Assembly: GCA_025352435.1 (NCBI GenBank)
Contig: JANXTN010000291.1
Coordinates: 1 to 10,376, forward strand
Direction of reading: 5' to 3'
DNA from: Ferruginibacter sp.
GTDB lineage: Bacteria; Bacteroidota; Bacteroidia; Chitinophagales; Chitinophagaceae
Length of the DNA stretch: 10,376 bases
Each line of letters starts with the position of its first letter. Positions within the stretch are counted from its first letter, which is position 1. The translations under genes and the position numbers were made by a program. Under the pieces are notes generated by a model. That model had not been told where the DNA came from. It worked only from the letters and a program-made list of their open reading frames with translations, and searched no databases. Positions 1 through 6,491 of the stretch are shown here, in pieces.

Positions 1-223
1 CATTTTTTGCAGGTCCTGTGCCGTGAGTGTCTGTCTCATCTAAATTTAAAGGCAAGCCAATAATAATTAATTCAACATTTTCTTCCGCAAAATACTTTTT
101 TAAGAATGGAATTAACTCATGAGAATTTATGGTTGTCAACCCTGTACAAATTATTTGTAAAGGATCCGTTACAGCAATACCGGTTCGTTTTTTGCCATAA
201 TCTATTGCAAGTATTCTTCCCAT
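1..223 (-). CDS. ruvX: RuvX/YqgF family: pre-16S rRNA nuclease / putative Holliday junction resolvase (N-terminal part)
   Basis: The first 74 codons of a YqgF-family RNase H-fold nuclease are visible; the rest lies beyond the left edge. The protein opens with MGRILAIDYGKKRTGIAVTD, the family's first beta hairpin, in which Asp7 is the expected metal-binding catalytic residue. Around residues 53-63 comes the second strand and signature IIIGLPLNLDET, matching the family pattern GLPxNxDG, with Glu where Gly is common. Family members process the 5' end of 16S rRNA in the cytoplasm and were first described as a possible alternative Holliday junction resolvase. The ATG at 223 is the natural start because the conserved strand begins two residues later. 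It lies only 7 bases after the stop of bshC, so co-transcription and perhaps translational coupling with bshC are likely. The assignment is firm; the exact cellular role rests on the family. Confidence 0.93.
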   Translation of the reverse strand, partial: MGRILAIDYGKKRTGIAVTDPLQIICTGLTTINSHELIPFLKKYFAEENVELIIIGLPLNLDETDTHGTGPAKN

Positions 224-230
224 TTAAAAA

Positions 231-1829
231 TTATTGCTCGGTTAAAATGGTAAACTCCGATGACAAAACGGACTGCTCTTTGTAAAGTATGTCAATAAAC
301 GTTTCGCCATATTTTGCCAAATATTGTAACACATTATCAACTCTCTCCTGCAAATTATCAGAAGGATTTACATGTACCTTTATTTTTTTTATTTGTCTTT
401 GCTGCGCATCAAACTTTTTCTTTTCAGCCTTTAATATTTTCTTTTCTAACATTTCAAGTTTGTTTAAAACCTGCGTTCTTAGTGCATGCACATGGCAGTT
501 CAAAGAATCGTCAACTTCCGCGGCAACATCTTTTATTTGATCATAAATAATTTTAACCGCTTCTTTCTCGTCTTTAATATTAAGTTTTACACTTGAGGCT
601 CTAAGAACAATTTCCTCTAGCAATTTTGCTTCAGATTTAAAAATATCATTTCGGTTAAAACCTAGTGATGCGATTTTTTCTGAAGTTTTTTTATCAATTA
701 ATGTAAACGAATTTCTTAAAATAAGTAATGGAAAAAAAGTATTGGTTTGAAGAAACACTTCTTTTAATTCGAGCCAGTAGGCAATTTCACCACCTCCGCC
801 TATAAAAGCAATATTAGGTAAAATCGTTTCCTGAAAAACCGGTCGGAGTATTACATTCGGACTAAATCTTTCAGGCTTTGCGCAAACTTCTGCATCCAAT
901 TCGTCTTTACTAAATACAATATTTGTATTTGCTATCTTAAAATCATCTCCATTTTTTTCTATCCTTTCTCTGCTGTTTCCCTTTAAATAGAAAAGATTAA
1001 TTTCTCGTCCCGCAGCCTGCACCTTATATTCTTTCGGGAATTTTGAAACGGTAGCAGCAACTGCCTTTTCAGAGAACTGTTCTTCTAATTCTCTTTTAAT
1101 TACCGGCGCAAATTCTTTTTTAAAAACTTTGTTATCGGGCATCAAAATAACAAGTCCATACTTATTAAAAAGTTGATGAACAAAATGGAAAGTAGCCTTT
1201 TCAATAGTCACATTTTCTTTGTAACAGACACGAACAGCGCTTATTATTTCTTCACCAAATTTTTCAATAGAAAGTTGACCGGCTATAGCATCTATTATTT
1301 TGATAAATTCTTTATCAACAACCATTCTGCCTACAGCACCGGTTTGTAAAGTTTGCCATTTGTAGTGAGTACCATTTACATGAACTTCACCCAATTCATC
1401 TAAGTCTGCATCTTCACTACCCATGTAGTATATGGGAACAAATTTCTTTTCAGGAATTAGGTTCGAGAGTTCCTCACTTAATTTTATTGCATGAAGTATT
1501 TTGTAAATAAAGTACAAATGTCCTGTAAAAATGTTAGGCTGGTGAGCCGTGCAAACTGAAAAGGTATCTTCACTAAGAAGCGCCTCTATATTGGTTTGTA
1601 GCTTAGTGGATATTTGTATATTTTTATATTGCTCTGTAAGTTGGGCTTCTAGGAGCGCTCTGTTTACAGGAAAATCTTTTCTTTTTTCTATCGATTTTTT
1701 TAACCCTTCAATATTTGTAGGAAAACTGTAAAATTCTTTTAATTGCTCTGCGCCATCTAAATAATCCAATACAAGTTTGGAAAATGAATTCGTGTTGCGA
1801 TAAGAAATTTTTGTAGAAGAAAAATGCAT
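231..1829 (-). CDS. bshC: BshC, putative cysteine ligase of bacillithiol biosynthesis
   Basis: BshC adds cysteine to glucosaminyl-malate, the last step of bacillithiol synthesis in the cytoplasm; the product is a low-molecular-weight thiol used for redox control. The 532 residues agree with the family's usual length of about 530-540. Visible family blocks are the nucleotide-binding-like motif TAHQPNIFTGHLYFIYK at about 94-110 (usually TGQQPGLxTGPLYTxYK), GSEDADLDEL at 137-146 (usually SEDHDFDE), and RPVFQETILPNIAFIGGGGE at 329-348 followed by IAYW. Residues about 436-485 are rich in Lys, Glu and Leu heptads and should form the long coiled coil of BshC dimers. Glycines or prolines of the first motif are replaced (AHQ for GQQ, GHLY for GPLY), which may be a lineage variant. 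The gene sits 32 bases after rimO and 7 bases before ruvX, so it is probably the middle gene of an operon. BshA and BshB are not in the window. Confidence 0.93.
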   Translation of the reverse strand: MHFSSTKISYRNTNSFSKLVLDYLDGAEQLKEFYSFPTNIEGLKKSIEKRKDFPVNRALLEAQLTEQYKNIQISTKLQTNIEALLSEDTFSVCTAHQPNIFTGHLYFIYKILHAIKLSEELSNLIPEKKFVPIYYMGSEDADLDELGEVHVNGTHYKWQTLQTGAVGRMVVDKEFIKIIDAIAGQLSIEKFGEEIISAVRVCYKENVTIEKATFHFVHQLFNKYGLVILMPDNKVFKKEFAPVIKRELEEQFSEKAVAATVSKFPKEYKVQAAGREINLFYLKGNSRERIEKNGDDFKIANTNIVFSKDELDAEVCAKPERFSPNVILRPVFQETILPNIAFIGGGGEIAYWLELKEVFLQTNTFFPLLILRNSFTLIDKKTSEKIASLGFNRNDIFKSEAKLLEEIVLRASSVKLNIKDEKEAVKIIYDQIKDVAAEVDDSLNCHVHALRTQVLNKLEMLEKKILKAEKKKFDAQQRQIKKIKVHVNPSDNLQERVDNVLQYLAKYGETFIDILYKEQSVLSSEFTILTEQ

Positions 1830-1861
1830 TTATCTGATTTATTGAGTTCCTCATCTGAAAG

Positions 1862-3169
1862 TTAGACTATATCACCTTCCAAATCATAATCAAAAGCTTT
1901 AGTGATTTTTACATTAACAAAATCTCCAATAACCAGTTTCTGTTTACTGTTTATTATCACTTCATTATCTACCTCTACACTATCAAATTCTGTACGTCCA
2001 ATATATCTGCCACTTTCTCTTTTATCAACCAATACTTTAAAAACTTTACCAACTTTCTCTGCATTTTTTTCTAAAGAAATATCTTGTTGCACTTCCATTA
2101 TTTCCTGTGCACGTTCTTCTTTTTCTTCAGCAGAAATGGCATCTTCAAAGTCAAAAGCACTTGTATCTTCTTCGTGGCTGTAAGTAAAAATACCAACCCT
2201 ATCAAACTTCATTTTTTGTAAAAATATTTTTAATTCTTCTACGTCTTCTCTCGTTTCACCGGGGAAACCGGTGATCAAAGTTGTGCGCAGACAGATTCCC
2301 GGAACCTTTGCTCTGATAGCGTTTACAAGATCCTCCATTTCGGCCCTTGTAATATTTCGTTTCATAGCTTTCAGCATATTATCTGCGGCATGCTGCAAAG
2401 GCATATCTAAGTATTTGCAAATATTGTCGTGCGCATTCATAGCATCTAAAATCTCCATTGGAAATTTTGAAGGATATGCATAATGCAATCTTATCCACTC
2501 CAGCCCTGGCACAATTGCCAGTTGATTTAATAACCTAGGCAATTCTCTTTTTTTGTATATATCTAAGCCGTAGTATGTGAGTTCCTGAGCGATCAACATA
2601 ATTTCTTTAACCCCACGGCTTACCAGTTGTTTTGCTTCAGCTACAATGCTTTCAATGGTACGGCTAACGTGCTGGCCACGCATTAAAGGAATGGCACAAA
2701 ACGAACAGGTGCGATTGCAGCCTTCACTTATTTTTACGTAAGCATAATGTGATGGCGTAGCTAGCAGTCTTTCACCAATTAATTCGCCTTTGTAATCGGC
2801 TTCAAACTGCTTTAGAATTTGGGGAAGTTCCATTGTGCCGAAAAAAGCATCTACTTCAGGAATTTCTTCTTCTAAATTATTTTTATAACGTTCGCTTAAG
2901 CAACCCGTAACATATACTTTGTCAAGTTTTCCTTTCTTCTTTAGAGCTACATTATCCAGAATTGTATTTATACTTTCTTCCTTTGCCTTATCAATAAAAC
3001 CACAAGTGTTTATGATTACGATATTGTGGTCAAGCTTGGTATTTTCATGTATCGTATCAATATCGTTTGCAATCAACTGTCCACTTAAAACCTCACTATC
3101 CACCATATTCTTACTACAACCAAGTGTAATGATATTTACTTTATCTCTCTTTAAGGTTTTTGTTTTCAT
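1862..3169 (-). CDS. rimO: Ribosomal protein uS12 (Asp) methylthiotransferase RimO
   Basis: RimO is a radical-SAM enzyme that adds a methylthio group to the beta carbon of the conserved Asp (Asp89 in E. coli) of ribosomal protein S12. All three expected domains are seen in 435 residues. The N-terminal UPF0004 domain carries the three cysteines of the auxiliary iron-sulfur cluster: Cys18 in TLGCSKNMVDSE, Cys56 in NTCGFID and Cys90 in VTGCLSER. The radical-SAM core has CxxxCxxC at Cys151, Cys155 and Cys158 (EGCNRTCSFCAIPLMRG). The last 65 or so residues form a TRAM domain, ending DYDLEGDIV. The sequences TLGCSKNMVDSE and CAIPLMRG favour RimO over its tRNA-modifying relatives MiaB and MtaB. The ATG at 3169 begins ten residues before the first conserved strand, and no better start is apparent. 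A candidate promoter lies just upstream, and bshC follows after 32 bases. Confidence 0.96.
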   Translation of the reverse strand: MKTKTLKRDKVNIITLGCSKNMVDSEVLSGQLIANDIDTIHENTKLDHNIVIINTCGFIDKAKEESINTILDNVALKKKGKLDKVYVTGCLSERYKNNLEEEIPEVDAFFGTMELPQILKQFEADYKGELIGERLLATPSHYAYVKISEGCNRTCSFCAIPLMRGQHVSRTIESIVAEAKQLVSRGVKEIMLIAQELTYYGLDIYKKRELPRLLNQLAIVPGLEWIRLHYAYPSKFPMEILDAMNAHDNICKYLDMPLQHAADNMLKAMKRNITRAEMEDLVNAIRAKVPGICLRTTLITGFPGETREDVEELKIFLQKMKFDRVGIFTYSHEEDTSAFDFEDAISAEEKEERAQEIMEVQQDISLEKNAEKVGKVFKVLVDKRESGRYIGRTEFDSVEVDNEVIINSKQKLVIGDFVNVKITKAFDYDLEGDIV

Positions 3170-3183
3170 GTTTTTTGCAGGCG

Positions 3184-3191
3184 CAAAGCTA
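3184..3191 (-). promoter_or_regulatory. Candidate Bacteroidota -7 promoter element for rimO
   Basis: Read on the minus strand this is TAGCTTTG, an exact match to the TAnnTTTG element recognised by the primary sigma factor of Bacteroidota. It lies 14 bases before the rimO ATG, inside the only sizeable spacer (84 bases) between the helical-protein gene and rimO. No convincing TTTG -33 element is found at the usual distance; a TTG occurs only 13 bases upstream, too close. If used, it would give a leader of about ten bases and would make rimO-bshC-ruvX a transcript separate from the upstream trio. Chance matches are common in A/T-rich DNA. Confidence 0.35.
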
Positions 3192-3253
3192 CGTTATTGA
3201 AAAACAAGTTTGCATTAAAAAGCGGTTTATGGATTCCTGCCTCATTTAAAAAT

Positions 3254-4231
3254 TTATACAGCTAAAAGTTTGCTCAGGTTATCTTCATAAAAAAAAGGCT
3301 CACAAATTTCTTTGGCCTTTTTTAAAATTTCATTCAACCCGTTTTCTTGTACATGGTTTAATGTAAATGCCCGTTCCATTGAAACTTTTTGGTCTACAAA
3401 CTGAGTATTTTCCACAGCTTCTGCAGTGGCCATAATTCTTAACCCCTGATCCTTAATTTTTCCCAGTGCGCTAATGATGTTACTTAAGGCTAAAAAATAA
3501 TTTTTTTCTATGAAAACAAAATGTTGGTTATTACCTGCGGCAGGCATTACGTTAAATGGAGAATTTACAATTTCCGGTATTAAATATTTTATTAGCTCCG
3601 GAGCAGTACCATTATTATCTACAAATTGCACACAGCCACGCAAGGCCTGCGGATAAATACTAAGCCAACGTAATTTTCTTCTCAAATCATGCACTTGCAT
3701 TTCCAGATCAGAAAAATGGGTTCCGGTTTCTACATAAAATTCTATAGTTTTTGCAATAGTTTTTTTATAAAACCGTTTGATAGATTCTACTTCTTCCTCG
3801 GGCGCTAACCAATCAGCCTTCTTTAATTTTCTTCTAATTTTTTTTGTTCTGTACAAATCAGAAGTCAACCATTTCTTTTTGCGCAAAACCAAATTCATTG
3901 CCTGCAACATTTTTTCTTTTTTTTCTTCTGCAAACATTCTTACGGTTGCGGGCATCTCATCATCTTTTAAAAAATCTTTTGCAAACCCATCATAATAATC
4001 TACTGCACCCAGCATATCCTCTAAAGATTTAAAATACTTCAGGGCATAAATAAATATTTTTTTATTGTGCATACCTGCATACAGCTTTGATAAGCCTTCA
4101 AGCATAAACAGCTTGGTGCGTGCATCATTCTTGTACAAAAAAAGAGCAGGACTATCCGTAACTGATGCTTTTAATAACAGCTCTTCTAATTGTATCAAAT
4201 AATATTCAAATCTGCCGGCGCCTTGTTTCAT
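3254..4231 (-). CDS. Uncharacterised all-helical protein, CHAD-like
   Basis: This 325-residue protein is not firmly recognised. It appears almost wholly alpha-helical and is rich in Lys, Leu and Glu, with no signal peptide or membrane segment, so it is probably cytoplasmic. Two stretches resemble the repeated helices of CHAD domains, which bind polyphosphate through basic residues: residues 36-80 (DARTKLFMLEGLSKLY, then LKYFKSLEDMLGAVDYYD) and 180-197 (VHDLRRKLRWLSIYPQAL, fitting HxxRxxxR). A basic segment at 117-140 (RKKKW to RRKLKKAD) would suit an anionic ligand. The resemblance is by eye and could be generic helix similarity. The start chosen is the ATG at 4231. An in-frame ATG at 4324 would add 31 residues, but these overlap the end of the ATP-grasp gene and read like its antisense shadow. 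The gene follows the ATP-grasp gene by 25 bases, so both probably belong to one operon. Its role in the trio is unknown. Confidence 0.8.
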   Translation of the reverse strand: MKQGAGRFEYYLIQLEELLLKASVTDSPALFLYKNDARTKLFMLEGLSKLYAGMHNKKIFIYALKYFKSLEDMLGAVDYYDGFAKDFLKDDEMPATVRMFAEEKKEKMLQAMNLVLRKKKWLTSDLYRTKKIRRKLKKADWLAPEEEVESIKRFYKKTIAKTIEFYVETGTHFSDLEMQVHDLRRKLRWLSIYPQALRGCVQFVDNNGTAPELIKYLIPEIVNSPFNVMPAAGNNQHFVFIEKNYFLALSNIISALGKIKDQGLRIMATAEAVENTQFVDQKVSMERAFTLNHVQENGLNEILKKAKEICEPFFYEDNLSKLLAV

Positions 4232-4260
4232 ATAAAAAAAATAATCGTAAAAAATATCAT
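4228..4260 (-). other. Ten-codon bridging reading frame between the ATP-grasp and helical genes
   Basis: On the minus strand, an ATG at 4260-4258 shares ATGA with the TGA stop of the ATP-grasp gene. It opens the frame MIFFTIIFFI, which stops at TGA 4230-4228, itself sharing ATGA with the ATG of the helical-protein gene. A ribosome finishing the first gene could therefore reinitiate twice to reach the next start. Whether the peptide has any role is unknown; in an A/T-rich spacer the arrangement may be accidental. Confidence 0.2.
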
Positions 4261-5450
4261 GTAGTTTCAAAAAAAGCAATTGTACCTCCCACCCATGTTT
4301 TGTCTTTATTGTACCGTGTGCCAATCATTTTTCCTTTGCTTAATCGTGCAAGATTGTGCACTGCTACAGGTCTTTCCCATTCGTCTTTCCAAAAATAAAA
4401 TAATCTAATCTCAGCTTTTGCGGGTTCATCAGGCGTTAATATAATTGGTGCATAATTTACTTTTCGTTGCAAAATCCAGTTTTCAGGATCGTTAATATTG
4501 TCAATATCCTGTTGAGTAACATCAATTACGACACCCATTCCTGCAAAAGAAAATAACGGTTTTAAAACAAACTGCGCAAGATTTACAGGCATTTTTATTT
4601 CATTCAGAAAAAATGTTTCCGGTATATAAGGATTGTCAATAAACGGAAGTGTAAACTTGCTTATCCTATAAAACCAATTAGGATGAGGAAGCCATTTTAC
4701 ATCATACTCTTTTTTTAGATCAATTATCTCTGAGAGGTTTTCCTGTTGCTGCAAATCATCAAAAATAAGCCTGTTGTAAATACGCTTTATTATCTGTTGT
4801 TCTCCGTTTTCTTTAATATAAAATAATGTAGTATCATCTGCCTTCAACTTGGTAAGACATACAGTTTTAATTCCCAATATTTTTTCCGTTGCGTAGAAAT
4901 CAATGCGAGTCTTTTGTTTTTCAGGAAAAATTTCTAGTAAAATGACTTCGTCCAATTTGCAATTGTCAACAATTATTTCCCTCAATAATTGTATGTACGT
5001 TTCTTTAGTAAAGCCGTTTAAATAGGAAGAATAGTTATTCGGTAAATCAGAATAAGCTGCAGCTATTTCGCTTTGAAAAGCCTGAAAGGCAAACAGTGTT
5101 GGAAAGCCCTGCATTTCTATTAACTGTGGCTCGTATTCCCCAGCAGCATTTTCACAAATTCCAAAATCGAATACCATACATTCAGCGTGTCCTTCATCAC
5201 CCGGCACTCTTACATCATTCGGTATGCTCCTATCTGTAAGTGTTTTAAAGTTAGGAGCCGTAATGATATCGATAATGTCTTCACAGGCATCCAGCATTTT
5301 TTTTGTAAAATACTTGGGAATAAAAATTGGTGTTTCTGCAATTCTAAATTCCAGTGCACCGGGGCTTATGGCCTCTAGTGATGCCAAATAACTATTATAT
5401 TTTTCTTCAGTGAAATTTTTATTAAAATGGTCTCTTAATAATTTTTGCAT
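4257..5450 (-). CDS. ATP-grasp-like protein of unknown substrate
   Basis: The 397-residue protein looks like a member of the ATP-grasp superfamily, whose enzymes activate a carboxylate as acyl phosphate and join it to an amine or thiol. No close family is recognised. Visible parts, in order, are an N-terminal region with FDFGICENAAGEYEPQLIEM (94-113) followed by QGFPTLFAFQ, a likely substrate-binding element; a pre-ATP-grasp strand and helix around EVILLEIFP (168-176) and IKRIYNRLIFDDL (221-233); and the nucleotide-binding region with QFVLKPLFSFAGMGVVIDVT (293-312), where Lys297 and the glycine loop suit ATP binding. Then come WILQRKV (325-331), the usual place of the hinge, and AEIRLFYFW (346-354). 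The pattern recalls glutathionylspermidine-synthetase-like and circularly permuted ATP-grasps. A standard C-terminal ExN metal site was not found. The ATG at 5450 is the first possible start, 47 bases after the amidotransferase stop. With that neighbour, a role in amide-bond formation is inferred. Confidence 0.85.
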   Translation of the reverse strand: MQKLLRDHFNKNFTEEKYNSYLASLEAISPGALEFRIAETPIFIPKYFTKKMLDACEDIIDIITAPNFKTLTDRSIPNDVRVPGDEGHAECMVFDFGICENAAGEYEPQLIEMQGFPTLFAFQAFQSEIAAAYSDLPNNYSSYLNGFTKETYIQLLREIIVDNCKLDEVILLEIFPEKQKTRIDFYATEKILGIKTVCLTKLKADDTTLFYIKENGEQQIIKRIYNRLIFDDLQQQENLSEIIDLKKEYDVKWLPHPNWFYRISKFTLPFIDNPYIPETFFLNEIKMPVNLAQFVLKPLFSFAGMGVVIDVTQQDIDNINDPENWILQRKVNYAPIILTPDEPAKAEIRLFYFWKDEWERPVAVHNLARLSKGKMIGTRYNKDKTWVGGTIAFFETT

Positions 5451-5497
5451 AAGGTTTCAATAAACTACAACTAATCAAAACGGAGCAGGCTTTGTAT

Positions 5498-6343
5498 TTA
5501 AACAGCAGCCATTTCCATTTTATCGATAGAAGCATTTAAAAAATTGGGTAAAATATGTGCGTACGTGTGTAAAATTTTATCAGGGTCGCCCAACTGATCT
5601 ATCATACTTTCCCATTTTTCTTCTCCATGGTTTTCTACAACAATCTGTTTTCTTTCGGGTCTTTGTAAATACATGCTCATTCCCACAGCATCAGCTTCAG
5701 GGTGAAACTGCGTACCAACCATGTAATCATTAAAACGGATCGACATAATGGCACGCTCTAAAGGCACATGTGGGCGATTTTTTTCAATAGCTAAAATTTT
5801 GCCGCCGATATTTTTTATTTTGTTGTGGTTGGGTTTCGTCACTTGGTAGTCTCTACTATCTACCGCGTAAAAAGGGTCTGTGAGTCCATTGAAGATAGGG
5901 TCTAATCCTGCATCTGCTAAGTAGTGAACCGGGAAAACACCAAAGGCTGTACTTTTTCTTTTGCTTACTTCAGCAACATCAAAATACCTGCAGGCAAGTT
6001 GGAAAGAATGACAAATAAAAAACACAGGTTTCTTAATTATATTTTCTTCAGATTCATTAAAACTTTCAACAGCTTTTATCCAGTCAAAAAATGAATTTTC
6101 CCAAAGGCTTCCTTCGCTTTCAAGAGGAGATCCAGGGCCACCACTGCTTAAATAAATATCATAACTAAAATCTGGTAGTTGATTGTGTTGGCGAACATTA
6201 AATTCATCACGTACAAGTTCACGACCATGTAAATCTGCAAACTGGTTCAAAATTTCACGAAGGCAACGCATACCCTGATTTTCGGCGCCTTCATACATAT
6301 CTAAAATTGCTACCCTTAATGGTTCATTTTCGTAACGACTCAT
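5498..6343 (-). CDS. Class I glutamine amidotransferase-like protein
   Basis: The 281-residue protein has the layout of a stand-alone triad GATase domain, which hydrolyses glutamine and passes ammonia to a partner. Visible are the first strand LRVAILDMYEG (9-19), the oxyanion-hole segment LSSGGPGSPLE (65-75), the nucleophile Cys111 in FFICHSFQLACRYF, and His214 with Glu216 in GTQFHPEAD, completing the Cys-His-Glu triad. The nucleophile elbow is unusual: family members normally have GxCxGxQ, but here both glycine positions are changed (Phe109, Ser113), while Gln115 is kept. About 60 residues after the triad (226 onwards) form an extra C-terminal extension. The chain resembles the GuaA amidotransferase half, but no ATP-pyrophosphatase domain follows, so it is not GMP synthetase. 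It is first in a run with the ATP-grasp-like gene, its likely ammonia acceptor. The ATG at 6343 leaves only eight residues before the first strand. Peptidase-like activity remains an alternative. Confidence 0.88.
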   Translation of the reverse strand: MSRYENEPLRVAILDMYEGAENQGMRCLREILNQFADLHGRELVRDEFNVRQHNQLPDFSYDIYLSSGGPGSPLESEGSLWENSFFDWIKAVESFNESEENIIKKPVFFICHSFQLACRYFDVAEVSKRKSTAFGVFPVHYLADAGLDPIFNGLTDPFYAVDSRDYQVTKPNHNKIKNIGGKILAIEKNRPHVPLERAIMSIRFNDYMVGTQFHPEADAVGMSMYLQRPERKQIVVENHGEEKWESMIDQLGDPDKILHTYAHILPNFLNASIDKMEMAAV

Positions 6344-6347
6344 ATTT

Positions 6348-6355
6348 CAAAAGTA
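6348..6355 (-). promoter_or_regulatory. Candidate -7 promoter element for the amidotransferase-led operon
   Basis: On the minus strand this reads TACTTTTG, an exact match to the Bacteroidota TAnnTTTG element, separated from the ATG at 6343 by only four bases. Transcription starting the usual few bases downstream would begin at or next to the start codon, giving a leaderless or nearly leaderless message. No clear TTTG -33 element is seen at the normal spacing, so the call is tentative. Confidence 0.35.
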
Positions 6356-6434
6356 GGAATTACTTCATACATATTTTGTAGAATTTAGTAAAATATACAT
6401 GAATTATAGTTTAAGAAAACCATAATTTAACTAA

Positions 6435-6491
6435 ATGAAATTGCTCTTACAGCTTGTTTCTTTATTTTTACCCACAATTATTTTCATCTGA
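6435..6491 (+). other. Possible 18-codon leader reading frame before the tamB-like gene
   Basis: The only ATG in the spacer that leads toward the tamB-like frame is at 6435, preceded by an A/T-rich stretch typical of starts in this phylum. It opens MKLLLQLVSLFLPTIIFI and stops at TGA 6489-6491. The stop overlaps CTG 6488, the proposed first codon of the tamB-like gene, which is in the -1 frame. The peptide resembles the beginning of a membrane segment. It may be a leader for translational coupling, the true N-terminus of the large gene split by a one-base error or frameshift, or chance. Confidence 0.25.

Noticed and set aside
289..550. Two plus-strand reading frames of 83 and 78 codons
   Set aside because: They lie wholly opposite bshC, overlap each other and have low-complexity Phe/Ser/Leu composition typical of the antisense of Lys/Glu-rich coding DNA.
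1902..3200. Plus-strand reading frames of 70-93 codons opposite rimO
   Set aside because: RimO is firmly identified across this stretch on the other strand, and the translations show no recognisable domain.
3170..3253. Terminator after the helical-protein gene
   Set aside because: No GC-rich inverted repeat followed by a T run was found in the 84-base spacer; the T runs there belong to general A/T richness.
4232..4324. A longer start (ATG 4324) for the helical-protein gene
   Set aside because: The extra 31 residues overlap the end of the ATP-grasp gene and look like a product of its other frame; ATG 4231 begins just after that gene's stop.
3777..4398. Plus-strand reading frames of 62-77 codons opposite the helical and ATP-grasp genes
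   Set aside because: They are antisense shadows of continuous minus-strand genes with domain-like sequence.
6455..6480. Programmed -1 frameshift site in the T-rich stretch before the tamB-like frame
   Set aside because: The heptamers available in the reading frame of ATG 6435 do not fit X-XXY-YYZ, and no downstream hairpin was seen.
6344..6487. A plus-strand promoter for the tamB-like gene
   Set aside because: A TTTG at 6375-6378 could be a -33 element, but no acceptable TAnnTTTG follows at the right spacing (the closest are TATACATG and TATAGTTT), so no feature was called.
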